A stretch of DNA of 59,739 nt from a virus (IMGVR_UViG_3300042691_019723:1-59739), one strand, 5' to 3'. Positions 14,530 to 24,579 are shown, numbered from the stretch's first letter. Notes: generated by a model from the letters alone, not told the origin. A program made the numbers and translations.

Positions 14530-16198
14530 TTTCTGCTTTTTTAGTATCTTTTTGAACCTGTGCGTTAGTATCTTTAGATTGAGATTCTAAATCAGGTTCT
14601 TGAGGAACATCACCCATCATTTGCTCCTCACCACCAGCTGGAAGGGGTTCTCCCGTGATTGGATCAATTGAATTTGGGTCGGGAATAATTCCTTCTTTAA
14701 TTTCCTTTTCTATTTGCTCATCAATCTCGATAATTTCACTATCAGTTTGACGAAGTACTTTTCTTCGAACATATTCTGCAGAATAATATTTACCAATATA
14801 GGGTTCTATAGTAGCAAGAATTCCTAAGCGATCAGTCATCAATTCGCTTTCTTTTAGTTCTGCAAATTGATTATCATATAAAAAGTCATATTGAACATGA
14901 TCAACAATTTTGTCCCAATCTTCTGGGGTTACAATATTTTTTAAAATCAATTGTGTGCGAAGAAAGTCATTGAATAAATTTGCAAAACGCTTTCTTAAAC
15001 GTCCGACAAATTTAGAAAACTTTAATTCATCTCTTAATATTTCTGAAGAGCGACCAAGATTGAATCCACCATCACTCGCAATTCTAGATTCCGGAACTCC
15101 AAGTGCTCTGTAGAGTTTCTTTTGGAAATATTCAATATCAGAAAGTTCTCCAAGATTTTGACCGCCTGGAAGAGTTGTAATTTCAGTTCCTCTACCACCT
15201 TCTCTCCTTGGAAGCCAAAAATCTTCCATCATACTCATGAATTTACGATCATCACGAACTTCCCCAGTCTCTGCATTGTATACCAGTTTATTTCTGTAAC
15301 GATACATTACATCCTTAAGGTATTGCTCTGCCTTGACCTTCGGAAGATTGCCGACGTCAATATAAAAAATTCTTCTTTCTGGAGCACGAGACAATCTATA
15401 AATTACAAGGGAATCTTCAATCATTCTTAATTGATTGAGTGCTTTAATTGCTTTGTGTAGGTAAGATAAAACTGTTCCTTTGTTTCTATCTACTAATCCA
15501 GAACTACAGTACGTAATAGAATCTTTAGCAATTTTTATTGATTTTTGTCCGTATAAACTTGCAACAGATCCAGTTGGACTTTTTGGTAGTGGAGTGTAAA
15601 TATAATATTCATCTATTTCCGGAGTAAATGTTTTTTCAACATCTCTCATTCCAGTTCTAACTGCAATATTATCCTTTGATTCGCTCTTTTTTTCTTGACG
15701 AACGTATTTCATCTTCATAGGATCAATATACCTCAGATCCTTTATACCCTCTTCGGGATTTTTAATGTCAATGACTTTTAGATAAAATAGTCTACCATCT
15801 ACATACCAATTTCTAAAAATTTCATGGCACTTCTTATCGAAGTCCATAATTTCTTTAATATATTTGAATTCTTCTCTTATAATTTTTTTTAATTTGTCAC
15901 TAACATCTAGATTTGAAAGTTCAATTTCAACTGGGGAATCATATAAATCACTTACAATAGCTTCATTAACAACATCTTCAATAGCATTATCACACTCTGG
16001 GTGTAATGCCATTTCCCTATATCTTTTAATTAGGTCGTACTCTGTTCTGTAAACACCCTCAATGTCTACGTAAGACCCATAAAAACCACTGGCAATATAA
16101 TTATCAACCCCGTCCTCATTATTTTGGGGAACGGGGGAGACAATTGATTTTGCTTGATTATTACTATCATCAATTGAAAAACCAAAAAGCTTTGCCAT
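14525..16198 (-). CDS. 20: gp20 portal protein
   Basis: A 557-aa protein (T4 524 aa) that forms the dodecameric portal at the packaging vertex. It is a widely used cyanophage marker, and the conserved blocks are obvious: YRTEYDLIKRYREMALHPE, DAIEDVVNEAIV, RRIFYIDVGNLPK, and GLGRSSEILRDELKF-like INLGRSSEILRDE. The C-terminal acidic tail (EEQMMGDVPQEPDLESQSKD) is variable. The late-like AATAAATA lies 24 bases upstream of the ATG. It interacts with gp17 terminase for packaging and with gp13/gp14 at the neck. Confidence 0.97.
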   Translation of the reverse strand: MAKLFGFSIDDSNNQAKSIVSPVPQNNEDGVDNYIASGFYGSYVDIEGVYRTEYDLIKRYREMALHPECDNAIEDVVNEAIVSDLYDSPVEIELSNLDVSDKLKKIIREEFKYIKEIMDFDKKCHEIFRNWYVDGRLFYLKVIDIKNPEEGIKDLRYIDPMKMKYVRQEKKSESKDNIAVRTGMRDVEKTFTPEIDEYYIYTPLPKSPTGSVASLYGQKSIKIAKDSITYCSSGLVDRNKGTVLSYLHKAIKALNQLRMIEDSLVIYRLSRAPERRIFYIDVGNLPKVKAEQYLKDVMYRYRNKLVYNAETGEVRDDRKFMSMMEDFWLPRREGGRGTEITTLPGGQNLGELSDIEYFQKKLYRALGVPESRIASDGGFNLGRSSEILRDELKFSKFVGRLRKRFANLFNDFLRTQLILKNIVTPEDWDKIVDHVQYDFLYDNQFAELKESELMTDRLGILATIEPYIGKYYSAEYVRRKVLRQTDSEIIEIDEQIEKEIKEGIIPDPNSIDPITGEPLPAGGEEQMMGDVPQEPDLESQSKDTNAQVQKDTKKAEI

Positions 16199-16221
16199 AG
16201 TATAAATCTAATACCTGTATC

Positions 16222-16229
16222 TATTTATT
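16222..16229 (-). promoter_or_regulatory. Late-promoter variant AATAAATA before gp20
   Basis: One mismatch from the T4 late octamer, in the gp19-gp20 gap, 24 bases before the gp20 start. Confidence 0.5.
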
Positions 16230-16808
16230 TCAACTAGAAAGAGGGTTTCCAGTAATATCATCACCACCAGCTGCAGGTCCATCACCCTTTTCTGCTTCCC
16301 ACCATTGAACTTGCATTTCAACTGTAAATTCTTCTATACTATCAGTAGTATCATATGAAAGTTCTATCTGAGAAACATTAGTTGGGAAAATATCATGGAA
16401 TTTATATGTTCTTAAAATAGATCCGTCACGATCAAGTTGTTTAACATAGGCGTCCTTCATGTAAGATGCTGGAGTGATTAATCCAGTTGCATCTCCGACA
16501 TTATTAATTTGATTGACCCAATCTTCAAAAGCATGTCTGAGTGTGAAATTAGTATCATTTAAAACTGTTATGGTCCAAGTATCAAATGTTCTGTCACCAG
16601 CAATTTTTAAAATTCTACCTCTAAATGGAACGTCAATTGGTCCTAGGTTTGATGCTGGTAAAGCAGCCGCTTTTACCATGAATCTTTCTAAGTCAGAATT
16701 ATTACCAACAAGAGTAGTTGGAAAAGTAATACTAACTTCAAAGAGGTTAGGTCTTGCGCCACCACCGGTTAGTTTATTTTTAAATTCTGTAATTGTTCTT
16801 AAAGACAT
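16230..16808 (-). CDS. 19: gp19 tail tube protein
   Basis: A 192-aa inner tail tube subunit (T4 163 aa). It begins MSLRTITEFKNKLTGGGARP and shows the family blocks DVPFRGRILKIAGDRTFDTW, TITVLNDTNFTLRHAFEDW and VNQINNV, plus IELSYDTTDSIEEFTVEMQV. It stacks in rings inside the gp18 sheath to form the DNA channel. The AAGAGGT ribosome site in the gap after gp18 (20 bases) is clear. A related fold is in the protein at 9888-10433. Confidence 0.95.
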   Translation of the reverse strand: MSLRTITEFKNKLTGGGARPNLFEVSITFPTTLVGNNSDLERFMVKAAALPASNLGPIDVPFRGRILKIAGDRTFDTWTITVLNDTNFTLRHAFEDWVNQINNVGDATGLITPASYMKDAYVKQLDRDGSILRTYKFHDIFPTNVSQIELSYDTTDSIEEFTVEMQVQWWEAEKGDGPAAGGDDITGNPLSS

Positions 16809-16828
16809 TGTTTTTTACCTCTTTTAAA

Positions 16829-18991
16829 TTAAACGGTTCCGATAATTTCTTCAAACGAAACACCAGTTCTGGTGGCAACAAACGTTAGACCGATAAAGTT
16901 AATCGATCTGTTTGGTTGTACGTAAATATCCGCAAGAAATTCATTATTATCAATTACTGCGGCAGTATTATTAGATTCATCACAAACAACTTTGAAGGAT
17001 TGAACTCCTCTCTTTGCCTGAATATCACGTAAGAAAGGTTCAATAATATTTACAAAGTTATTTCTTGTAATTTCATCATTAAATTCAAATAGTTGATCTT
17101 TTGCTGCCGTAGAAATTGCCTCTTGGATATAGATAAACAATCTCCTTACATTAATTCTATCAAATGCCGATGGTTTTGCCAATCCTGTTTTGTCACCAAA
17201 AAGAATGATACCAGATCCAGGGGAGAATACAATTGGATTAATTCTGTTAGTGTATAATCTATCTCTTTGAAGTTGAGTTGGGTTGTATGCTAGTTTAATA
17301 GCATTTAATATGACTCCTCTAGAAGTTCCTGCTGGTGAGAACCATGGGAAATCATTAATATCAGTTCTTGCACACAATCCGGATGTATCACCATTTAATG
17401 GAATATATCTAAATGTATCATTAAATCTATCATACGTGTACTTATAACCACTATCAAAAACTGCATAAGAAGATGATGTAATAGGAGAATAGAAACTAAT
17501 CAAATTATCAGTAATTGCATCCGATGCGTTAATTGATCCTGTATTATCAATAAGAGCGTCTCTATATGGACTAATGAACGCCATGCAGTCTTTTCTTGCT
17601 TCTGCTATGGAAATAATTTTATTCGCAAGGGATTGTGCCTCTGATTTAATATAATTTGCACTACCCATTAAAATAAAGTCAAGTCTATAATCTTCCGCAT
17701 TCGATAGAATTGCGTATGACTCGGATAGTTTGCTGACAGTGGCTGACATACAACCGGCGGTCGTAATACCTGCACTGCCATCATAGTTTTTACCACCACC
17801 AAGAGTTATAGGATTATTTCCAGTAGCGGCAAAGTCTTGATTTGATGCCTTTTGGTCCCACCCATTATCTGTATCTAATGTAAAATTACTTGAATAAGTA
17901 ATCGTGGTTATTCCTGCAGGAGTTTTACCACCAAAAATAAATCTAGAATTTATTTCTAAGTATCTTCTCCAGTAAGAAGGAGACCCTGCTGCAAATTCAG
18001 CATCGGTTGCTTTTGAAAGACCTAGATGCTTTTCTAGAATATTTCCAGCATTACCACTAATGGATCCATCATTATCAATTACTAAAACGTGTAATTCATC
18101 GAACCTTGCATTTCTATCAGCACCAAAACTAGTTGTGGTTGGTCTATCTGCTATATTATTCCAATATAATTGTGATCCACTATTAAGAGTAATATACTGC
18201 TCATCATACCAATCAGAACTAGTGTTGTAAGAAGTTGTCCCTACGGCAGTTGCATTACCAACGGTATGAATGGCAACAGACCCAGTACTGGAGAATTTAT
18301 AAACTCCACCCACCTGATACTCTACATTAGTTGCGGTATTTCCGGCAGAAATATGGGAAAGTAATTTAACTGAAACTTTATTTTGTCCAATTTCAGTAAT
18401 CATTCCCTTGAAATATCCATCAAGGAGTGATGTAGTTCCTGCTCCTGCTAAAACTGTGTCGGAAGGTACTGCTTGAGTAACTCCCATACCAACAGCAAGG
18501 GTTCCACCAACTCCACCGGTAGTAGCAATACCAGATAAAACTTGGTCTGCCTTTCCATCAATTAAACAAACTTGTAAAGAATTTCCCCATGATCCGGGAT
18601 TTCTCGCAACAATACTAGCAGATGTGATGACATTTTCATTATACCCAAGTTGAGTATAATGTTCTGCACTTTTGATTTTAATATTTGCTGTGTCGGGAGA
18701 TGATGCGTTTTTTAAATCAGTGTCATCAGTCCTAAGTACTCTTAAGGATCCCCCATAAGAAAGAAAGGATGATGCAACATACCAACTTTCATATTGTCTG
18801 TCTACTGAAAGTGGACCTCCAAAAATTGAATATAAATCTTGTTCACTTTGTATTAAAACTGGTACATTAACTGGTCCTTTTTGAAATGGTGCTGCAATGG
18901 CACCAATTTTTTGCGATAATGGATCAACTCTCCCACTTGTTAAGTCAACTTCTCTTACTATAATTCCAGGAGATGCTAAGTTTAGCGGCAT
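16829..18991 (-). CDS. 18: gp18 contractile tail sheath protein
   Basis: A 720-aa sheath protein (T4 659 aa). It starts with the family signature NLASPGIIVREVDLTSG. The C-terminal core AFDRINVRRLFIYIQEAIST and IVFSPGSGIILFGDKT is the part that connects neighbouring subunits. The middle (about residues 110-330) is Ser/Thr/Gly-rich and is the variable outer domain. A GAGGAG ribosome site is eight bases upstream and a perfect late promoter 38 bases upstream, so it is a typical late gene. It contracts on infection to drive the tube through the cell envelope. Confidence 0.97.
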   Translation of the reverse strand: MPLNLASPGIIVREVDLTSGRVDPLSQKIGAIAAPFQKGPVNVPVLIQSEQDLYSIFGGPLSVDRQYESWYVASSFLSYGGSLRVLRTDDTDLKNASSPDTANIKIKSAEHYTQLGYNENVITSASIVARNPGSWGNSLQVCLIDGKADQVLSGIATTGGVGGTLAVGMGVTQAVPSDTVLAGAGTTSLLDGYFKGMITEIGQNKVSVKLLSHISAGNTATNVEYQVGGVYKFSSTGSVAIHTVGNATAVGTTSYNTSSDWYDEQYITLNSGSQLYWNNIADRPTTTSFGADRNARFDELHVLVIDNDGSISGNAGNILEKHLGLSKATDAEFAAGSPSYWRRYLEINSRFIFGGKTPAGITTITYSSNFTLDTDNGWDQKASNQDFAATGNNPITLGGGKNYDGSAGITTAGCMSATVSKLSESYAILSNAEDYRLDFILMGSANYIKSEAQSLANKIISIAEARKDCMAFISPYRDALIDNTGSINASDAITDNLISFYSPITSSSYAVFDSGYKYTYDRFNDTFRYIPLNGDTSGLCARTDINDFPWFSPAGTSRGVILNAIKLAYNPTQLQRDRLYTNRINPIVFSPGSGIILFGDKTGLAKPSAFDRINVRRLFIYIQEAISTAAKDQLFEFNDEITRNNFVNIIEPFLRDIQAKRGVQSFKVVCDESNNTAAVIDNNEFLADIYVQPNRSINFIGLTFVATRTGVSFEEIIGTV

Positions 18992-19028
18992 CTTTGTTCT
19001 CCTCTACAATTCCAGAATATTCTAGAAG

Positions 19029-19036
19029 TATTTATA
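19029..19036 (-). promoter_or_regulatory. Late promoter TATAAATA before gp18
   Basis: Exact octamer on the minus strand in the gp17-gp18 gap, 38 bases before the gp18 ATG. Likely source of the gp18-gp19 transcript. Confidence 0.8.
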
Positions 19037-19047
19037 AATCACCTTAT

Positions 19048-20697
19048 TTACATATAATCCCACATGTAAGATTTATCACCATATTCATCGGTATACCATC
19101 TATCACCATCTTCATCAACAAAACTTGACATTTCATCAATTCCATCTGCAATAAAACCAAAAGGTGCCATATCTTGTTCTATTTGATTTTTTTGCTCTTC
19201 ATATATCCTCTTGCGGACATCATTGTCTGTCATTTCTTTAAAATAATCTTGTGCAACTAACCAAGAAAAAATAACAAGACACATTGCCAGATCATCATTA
19301 CATCCTTCTTCTGCCTCAAATGAGTTATGTTTTTGTATAAAGGTTGTCAGTTCACTAATAATTTCATAGTCATTGACTATTAATTTATCATCTTCTATAA
19401 GCGTCCTTAAGTTTGAACATCCTAACTTTTTAACAGATGCGGTCATTCGAACACCTAGTTGAGATTTTTTACCACTAAATCCAGATCCAACTATTTGTCC
19501 TGCGCGTCCTCTCATAGAACACATTAGTATATTGTCGTATTCTAAATCAAAGTGTAAAATATTTGCTACTTGATCTCCAATATCATTTATTTCTGCCAAA
19601 ACATATGAATTATTATATCCACGAGCAACATCATTTATAATACTTGGAAATAGCATTGGTTTAATTTCATTATTCCTATACTTTGCTACTGTTCTGTATG
19701 GAAACTCTGTAATATCAAAAACAATAAAAGTTGAATAATCACCACCAATACCTCTGGCAACGTCAACTGTCATTAAGTAATTGTGTTCTTCCTTTGGATT
19801 TTCATATACATCCAATCCTTTGTTTCTTTTAATTGGATCATCATATACTAGAGTTTTTAACTTTGCTGGACTAATAAGTGTATCAACGGACCCTAAAAAT
19901 TCACATTCAAATTCAACTTTGAACTGTTGTTCGGAAGTGTTAGCAATGGTCTGCGCTTTCCACTTTTCATCTCTTCCCGGAACTTCTGCCCAATGAACAT
20001 CCGTTGGAACATACTCATTCTTTTTTCTTTCGGCATCATGCCACATGCGATAAAAATGATTCATACCACGGGGGGTAGAAACAATAATTACCTTGGTACT
20101 TTGTCCTGATGAAATGGTAGGATATACAGAAGCAAAAAAGTCATCAGCGATATGATTTGGAATGAACGCAAACTCATCCAAGAATATGATGTTATATGAT
20201 CCTCCACGCACCGCAGACGCCGATGTAGATGCTGCCATGATCTTTGACCCATTCTCTAGCTCCAAGCTCCCCCTGTTCCACTGTAGAACCCCTTGCTGCA
20301 TCCACCTAGGGAGATTTTCATATGCAAGTTGTAGTCTCTGAAGAAGATCTCTTGCCGTAGATGCTTTGTTTGCAAGAATCGCAATATTTACATTATCATT
20401 AAAAAGTGCATAGTGTAAAAGGTAAGATACGCAGGTAGTAGATTTGCCTGTCTGACGAGGCATCTTGCAAATGTTGAATCTATTTTGATGGAAATTTTTA
20501 ATTAATTTTTCTTGAAACTTATATAAAGAAAATGGAACCAATCCATGATCCAGAGAAACGATTTTAATGTAGTTTTTTGCAAAATATACCGGATCCTCTT
20601 TACATTTTAAAAATTCAATGATTTGATCTTCAGTAAATTGGATTTGTGTATTTGCTTTTTTTAAATTGGGATTACCAAGATATACGCTATCAGACAT
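19048..20697 (-). CDS. 17: gp17 large terminase subunit
   Basis: The packaging ATPase and nuclease, 549 aa (T4 610 aa). Walker A is MPRQTGKST (about residues 78-86) and Walker B IIFLDEFAF (about 168-176) followed by a coupling motif near STPRGMNH. The RNase H-like nuclease starts MTVDVARGIGGDYS (near residue 310), and D475-region NDDLAMC holds another acidic residue. It cleaves concatemeric DNA and pumps it through the gp20 portal. The partner is gp16 at 24145, with three other genes lying between them in this phage. Confidence 0.97.
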   Translation of the reverse strand: MSDSVYLGNPNLKKANTQIQFTEDQIIEFLKCKEDPVYFAKNYIKIVSLDHGLVPFSLYKFQEKLIKNFHQNRFNICKMPRQTGKSTTCVSYLLHYALFNDNVNIAILANKASTARDLLQRLQLAYENLPRWMQQGVLQWNRGSLELENGSKIMAASTSASAVRGGSYNIIFLDEFAFIPNHIADDFFASVYPTISSGQSTKVIIVSTPRGMNHFYRMWHDAERKKNEYVPTDVHWAEVPGRDEKWKAQTIANTSEQQFKVEFECEFLGSVDTLISPAKLKTLVYDDPIKRNKGLDVYENPKEEHNYLMTVDVARGIGGDYSTFIVFDITEFPYRTVAKYRNNEIKPMLFPSIINDVARGYNNSYVLAEINDIGDQVANILHFDLEYDNILMCSMRGRAGQIVGSGFSGKKSQLGVRMTASVKKLGCSNLRTLIEDDKLIVNDYEIISELTTFIQKHNSFEAEEGCNDDLAMCLVIFSWLVAQDYFKEMTDNDVRKRIYEEQKNQIEQDMAPFGFIADGIDEMSSFVDEDGDRWYTDEYGDKSYMWDYM

Positions 20698-20726
20698 AAA
20701 ATTATCTCCTATCTCAATATTTAACT

Positions 20727-22304
20727 TTAATCAACTTCCCAAATAAGAGAAGTATTAGTTGCAGTAACGTTAGATGCTTTTATTGCTAGAGAAATATTAC
20801 TTCCAGGAGAAACTACAATTCTGTAACTACTCAAATCAATATTTAATGAACCACTACTAGGTATTGCATAAGATAAAATAGGAGTATTAGTAGTTTCACT
20901 TATAGTTCCATTTTCTTCTGAAACCAGTGCAATTGAATTTCCTCCTGGTTGAGTTCTAAAAATATGAGAACCTGTTGCTAAAGGAGCATCTAGAAATACA
21001 AAGACTTCAGCAGGTGCTTGCCCACTATTAAATGTCCCACTCAACCCTTTCATAATTATTTCTCTTGAATTAAGTACTCCATTATTTGTAGTTGGGTTTT
21101 GAACAGTAATTAAATGATTTACTACGTTTGCACTTAATCCTGCAGTACTTCTAAATGTGGAACTTGGATATACATTTTGAACAATTTTACCCTCAACACC
21201 CATCATTAGGGATGCTCCACAAACAGCAGCAGTTGAAGCAATACCAACACCACTTAAATTTGCGGCAGCATATCCAATTTTAAATGATGGATTATCTACC
21301 CAAGGAGTGGTATGTTTATTGCTATAATGGGCATGATGAAAGAAAATCATATCTCCATTTATTGGATTTTCTATAGCATATCTTTGCTCACCTGCACCCA
21401 ACCAGCGATAATTGATTTGGAATACATTTAATTTTGTTGTATCTAAAGTAACTCCAGATGGATTTGATGTCCCACCAACACCAGTCAAATTATCAAGGTT
21501 CCAATCTTCCTGATATGTCCATTCTTCTGTAGCAACTTTACCAGATTGAATGGTTGTAAATGTTCCTACTGCTCCTGTTGTTCCTGGTATAAATTGAAAA
21601 TTACCTGTCTGCGGACCAACTGAATTTGCTAAAAATATAATTGTATTATCTCTTTGGTCTGGAATGTGAGTTGCATATGAAGTACTGAATCCCAATTTTG
21701 CTGCTGTTGCCGATGTATCTGCAGAATCATTTACAAGAGATACACTATAAGAAGTTCCATTTAAAATAACTGTTGAAATTCCGGAAGAACTTGCTGCAGT
21801 TGTAATAGTAAGTTTTCTAATTTCTGCTTTTGTTCCATACTGACGAAGAATACCAAATTTTCCATTAGTATTAAATCCAACTTGTAGTGCAGATTCTTGA
21901 CTAAAAAAACCTGCTCGTAAAGTTACTCCTACAGTAGGATTGATAAAGTGTGCAGTAAATCTAGCAACTCCACCTTGTCCCGGTCTGTACCTTAAAAATC
22001 TCTTTGAACGAACCACACTATATCCATATGCACTTGTTCCAGTTTCTGCAACAAATAAACTATTTCTTGTTGTTGCTATTCCACTGGTAAATGAATATGT
22101 TTGAAAACTGTTTGTTGGAAGACCATAGATTGGGTCCAACTGAACTACGGGAGTGAGTTCAGAAACTGCATATTCACCAAAAGCACCTCTACCAGTAGCA
22201 CCTTCGTTTATAATATTTCCATACTGATCAGATTGGATATAAACCTCGTGGAGAGTTCTTTCCTGATTCAAATAATCTTGCTGATTTTTATTCCACTGAG
22301 CCAT
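20727..22304 (-). CDS. Virion structural protein, fibre-like (unknown role)
   Basis: A 525-aa protein starting MAQWNKNQQDYLNQERTLHE. Most of it is Ser/Thr/Gly/Asn-rich beta sequence, including GAGEQRYAIENPINGDMIFF and HHAHYSNKHTTPW, and it ends in SYRIVVSPGSNISLAIKAS. Proteins of this type sit between gp16 and gp17 in cyanophages and are found in virions. I infer a tail or fibre-associated structural role from composition and position; no family name can be supported. The variable middle part suggests surface exposure. Confidence 0.7.
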   Translation of the reverse strand: MAQWNKNQQDYLNQERTLHEVYIQSDQYGNIINEGATGRGAFGEYAVSELTPVVQLDPIYGLPTNSFQTYSFTSGIATTRNSLFVAETGTSAYGYSVVRSKRFLRYRPGQGGVARFTAHFINPTVGVTLRAGFFSQESALQVGFNTNGKFGILRQYGTKAEIRKLTITTAASSSGISTVILNGTSYSVSLVNDSADTSATAAKLGFSTSYATHIPDQRDNTIIFLANSVGPQTGNFQFIPGTTGAVGTFTTIQSGKVATEEWTYQEDWNLDNLTGVGGTSNPSGVTLDTTKLNVFQINYRWLGAGEQRYAIENPINGDMIFFHHAHYSNKHTTPWVDNPSFKIGYAAANLSGVGIASTAAVCGASLMMGVEGKIVQNVYPSSTFRSTAGLSANVVNHLITVQNPTTNNGVLNSREIIMKGLSGTFNSGQAPAEVFVFLDAPLATGSHIFRTQPGGNSIALVSEENGTISETTNTPILSYAIPSSGSLNIDLSSYRIVVSPGSNISLAIKASNVTATNTSLIWEVD

Positions 22305-22318
22305 TCTTTAATCTCCTA

Positions 22319-22633
22319 TTATTCAGACCATGAAAGTCTTTCTGGTTTATATCTTTGCGAGTTCTTGATTTTTAAAGACCTCGTTGTTTGTGGATAAATG
22401 TTGTGAACAATCGCTCCCGGATATTCACTCTGAAGTTGTTCTGCAAGTTCATTTTTATTCATCATCTTACCCTCAACTTCTAATCTATACATCTTTCCTT
22501 CCCATACCACATCGGCAGTGAAAGATTCTCCAACTGATTGGGATTGTGACTCCGATCCGTTAATATACAGGTTTCCATTAAAATCACCGGCAATATTAAC
22601 ACTTTCTGAAATAAACTGATTGAAGGATTTCAT
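22319..22633 (-). CDS. Protein with capsid-targeting-like N-terminus (104 aa)
   Basis: It starts MKSFNQFISESVNIAGDF, the third protein here with this leader; I-S-E followed by S fits the gp21 cleavage rule after residue 10. The next part is beta-like (GNLYINGSESQSQSVGESF, DVVWEGKMYRLEVEGKMM). The C-terminus is basic (TRSLKIKNSQRYKPERLSW), which would suit packaging alongside DNA. The stop/start spacing of one base with the upstream gene suggests the same late transcript. The head-internal role is inferred from the leader. Confidence 0.75.
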   Translation of the reverse strand: MKSFNQFISESVNIAGDFNGNLYINGSESQSQSVGESFTADVVWEGKMYRLEVEGKMMNKNELAEQLQSEYPGAIVHNIYPQTTRSLKIKNSQRYKPERLSWSE

Positions 22634-22634
22634 T

Positions 22635-24131
22635 TTAGTTACAGTTCCAACGACGGAGAGCTTTGTTAATTCTTGAATCTGGATCTCTTGCAGTTTTTGC
22701 AGAGGTTAGTTTTGATTTCATTCCGGACATGCGACTACAAAAATTTTTACGACGTTTTGCTCTCTTACCTTTTGGTTTCTTTTCAGTAACTGCAGTTTGA
22801 AGTTTTGATCCAGGATTTTCGCGGCGATATGCTTCAACTGCAGCGGGACTCAAACCATCAGTTTTATCTTTGCGATTTACTGACTGCCAATCTTCGGCAA
22901 GTTCTTCTCTCCAATTTGAATACTCTTCTTTAGCGCATAAGATTTTACTTCCAATTCCAATAGATGGTTGTAAAGGTTTTGGTTTAATAATATCTACAAA
23001 TTCAATAAAATCATTACCTTCTAAATTCTGAATAATAATAGATTCATCAACATTATGCTCACCACTATCAAGATAATCTGCTGCAGTATCAAGATAATCT
23101 GCAGCTTTTGTAATTTTGGATTGGACCCATGCTTCAATACTACCCTCCCCCTTCATTCTTTTACGAAGTCTTTCTACAGCAGATTGAATAGTTGAAAGTT
23201 CAGATCTAGCCATAGAGTATTCATGATCTTTTTCTTCTGGCATATTTCCTGGGTGAGGGCTATTTGCGTCATAATTTGGCGTAGAATCTGATATTGATGA
23301 TAATGCGGGTGGTAGGGAGTACATATCCCAATATTTTGGTCCAAATTTACATTCACTTCTAGTTTCGTCTTTTTTGCACTTTGGACAATATCTAATCATT
23401 GCATGTTCCTCTTTTACTGGTACACAATTTGGAACTATTTTTTTACCTTTCTTTTTCATACCTTTTTGTTCATATCCATCCCAACAATCTTCTGATTTTG
23501 TACCCCAATTAGCAGCACCAACTTTACGACATTTGACTAGTGCTCCGGAAGCATACGCACTTGGCCAAACATCATATCTTGATTTTACTTTTTTATAACA
23601 AGCATCTTTTTTCCCAGCAGACTCTTGAGTTACCATTTTTGCCTTACCTGATCTATTTGGATTTGGATCTTCTTTACGTTTTTTAGCAGATCTTTTATTT
23701 CTTTCATCTTTACTCATTGCAGCACGATCATCAGGATCTCTACAATATGGTTTTGTTTTCTGACCTGGTTGTTTTGCACATGGTTTTCCATCATATTTAC
23801 CACCTGCTTGAACCCAACCACCATCATCAAACCATTTTTTTAAATTATAGTTTGGAGATTTTGCCCCAACTCCATCAGTTGCTTCTTTCACATCCTTAAA
23901 CTTTTTATGATGCTTTTTAGCATCTACTTCCATTTTTTTCAAACGAGTATAATAATCTGGTATCTCATCCAAATGTTGAAGAGCAATTTCAGTCGCTAAT
24001 TTTTGATTTTTTGTATGTTCATGTTCAATTGGAGCACCCATATCAAGTTGCTTCTGTATAAAAGAAACTTCAAGACGATGCTTTTTAGCAATCTCTTCCA
24101 CGGTCTTATATGGTTTTAATTGCTCGTTCAT
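22635..24131 (-). CDS. Multidomain Lys/Cys-rich cyanophage protein
   Basis: A 498-aa basic protein made of several short modules. Residues 1-70 (VEEIAKKHRLEVSFIQKQLD, GAPIEHEHTKN) resemble the small DUF5661-type domain. Residues 80-135 (KKWFDDGGWVQAGGKYDGKP, CAKQPGQKTKPYCRD) look like a DUF5872-type cysteine module. KKDACYKKVKSRYDVWPSAY is the cyanophage block near 180. IRYCPKCKKDETRSEC is a possible zinc ribbon near 250, and the tail RRKNFCSRMSGMKSKLTSAK is another repeated phage module. DUF names are from memory and need checking. The late position beside gp16 suggests a virion or packaging role, but function is unknown. Confidence 0.75.
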   Translation of the reverse strand: MNEQLKPYKTVEEIAKKHRLEVSFIQKQLDMGAPIEHEHTKNQKLATEIALQHLDEIPDYYTRLKKMEVDAKKHHKKFKDVKEATDGVGAKSPNYNLKKWFDDGGWVQAGGKYDGKPCAKQPGQKTKPYCRDPDDRAAMSKDERNKRSAKKRKEDPNPNRSGKAKMVTQESAGKKDACYKKVKSRYDVWPSAYASGALVKCRKVGAANWGTKSEDCWDGYEQKGMKKKGKKIVPNCVPVKEEHAMIRYCPKCKKDETRSECKFGPKYWDMYSLPPALSSISDSTPNYDANSPHPGNMPEEKDHEYSMARSELSTIQSAVERLRKRMKGEGSIEAWVQSKITKAADYLDTAADYLDSGEHNVDESIIIQNLEGNDFIEFVDIIKPKPLQPSIGIGSKILCAKEEYSNWREELAEDWQSVNRKDKTDGLSPAAVEAYRRENPGSKLQTAVTEKKPKGKRAKRRKNFCSRMSGMKSKLTSAKTARDPDSRINKALRRWNCN

Positions 24132-24144
24132 TTATTACAAGTTA

Positions 24145-24567
24145 TTAGTCTTTATTATTTAGAAAACCTTGCTTCAGTAACTTAGATAATTCTGTTGTTG
24201 ACCCAACAAAAACAGCATTATTAGTAACATTGTTAGTTGTTTTTGTATTATCTTCTTCAACATCTTTTAATTTCTTTTGAAGATCTATTAATTTATCTGT
24301 AACATCTCCAACATTTTTGATTAATTGACCTGCAACTTCATATGCTCTTGGACTTCCTCCTTCTCCAGCAAGTTCCATAATTCCGTTAATTGCTTCTTGA
24401 CCCTTTTCAATTAAAGAATATAAATTGGCACGAGTATACTCATAGTCCTTTTTAATATCATCAGGTTTTAACGGTGTGATATTTAAATCATTTTTAATGG
24501 TTTCATTTTCAACAATATTACTCTCAATATTGAGAGCATTGTCCAAAGAATCATATTCTTCCTTCAT
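24145..24567 (-). CDS. 16: gp16 small terminase subunit
   Basis: A 140-aa protein (T4 164 aa) whose central coiled coil (RANLYSLIEKGQEAINGIME, EVAGQLIKNVGDVTDKLIDL) matches the oligomerisation core of gp16. LARIDLQKKLKDVEED-like helices follow, and the tail has TELSKLLKQGFLNNKD. The protein forms rings that regulate gp17 and recognise DNA for packaging. It is just downstream of gp15 with a 12-base gap. Sequence, size and order (13-14-15-16) support the assignment. Confidence 0.88.
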   Translation of the reverse strand: MKEEYDSLDNALNIESNIVENETIKNDLNITPLKPDDIKKDYEYTRANLYSLIEKGQEAINGIMELAGEGGSPRAYEVAGQLIKNVGDVTDKLIDLQKKLKDVEEDNTKTTNNVTNNAVFVGSTTELSKLLKQGFLNNKD

Positions 24568-24579
24568 ATTTCAATCCAA

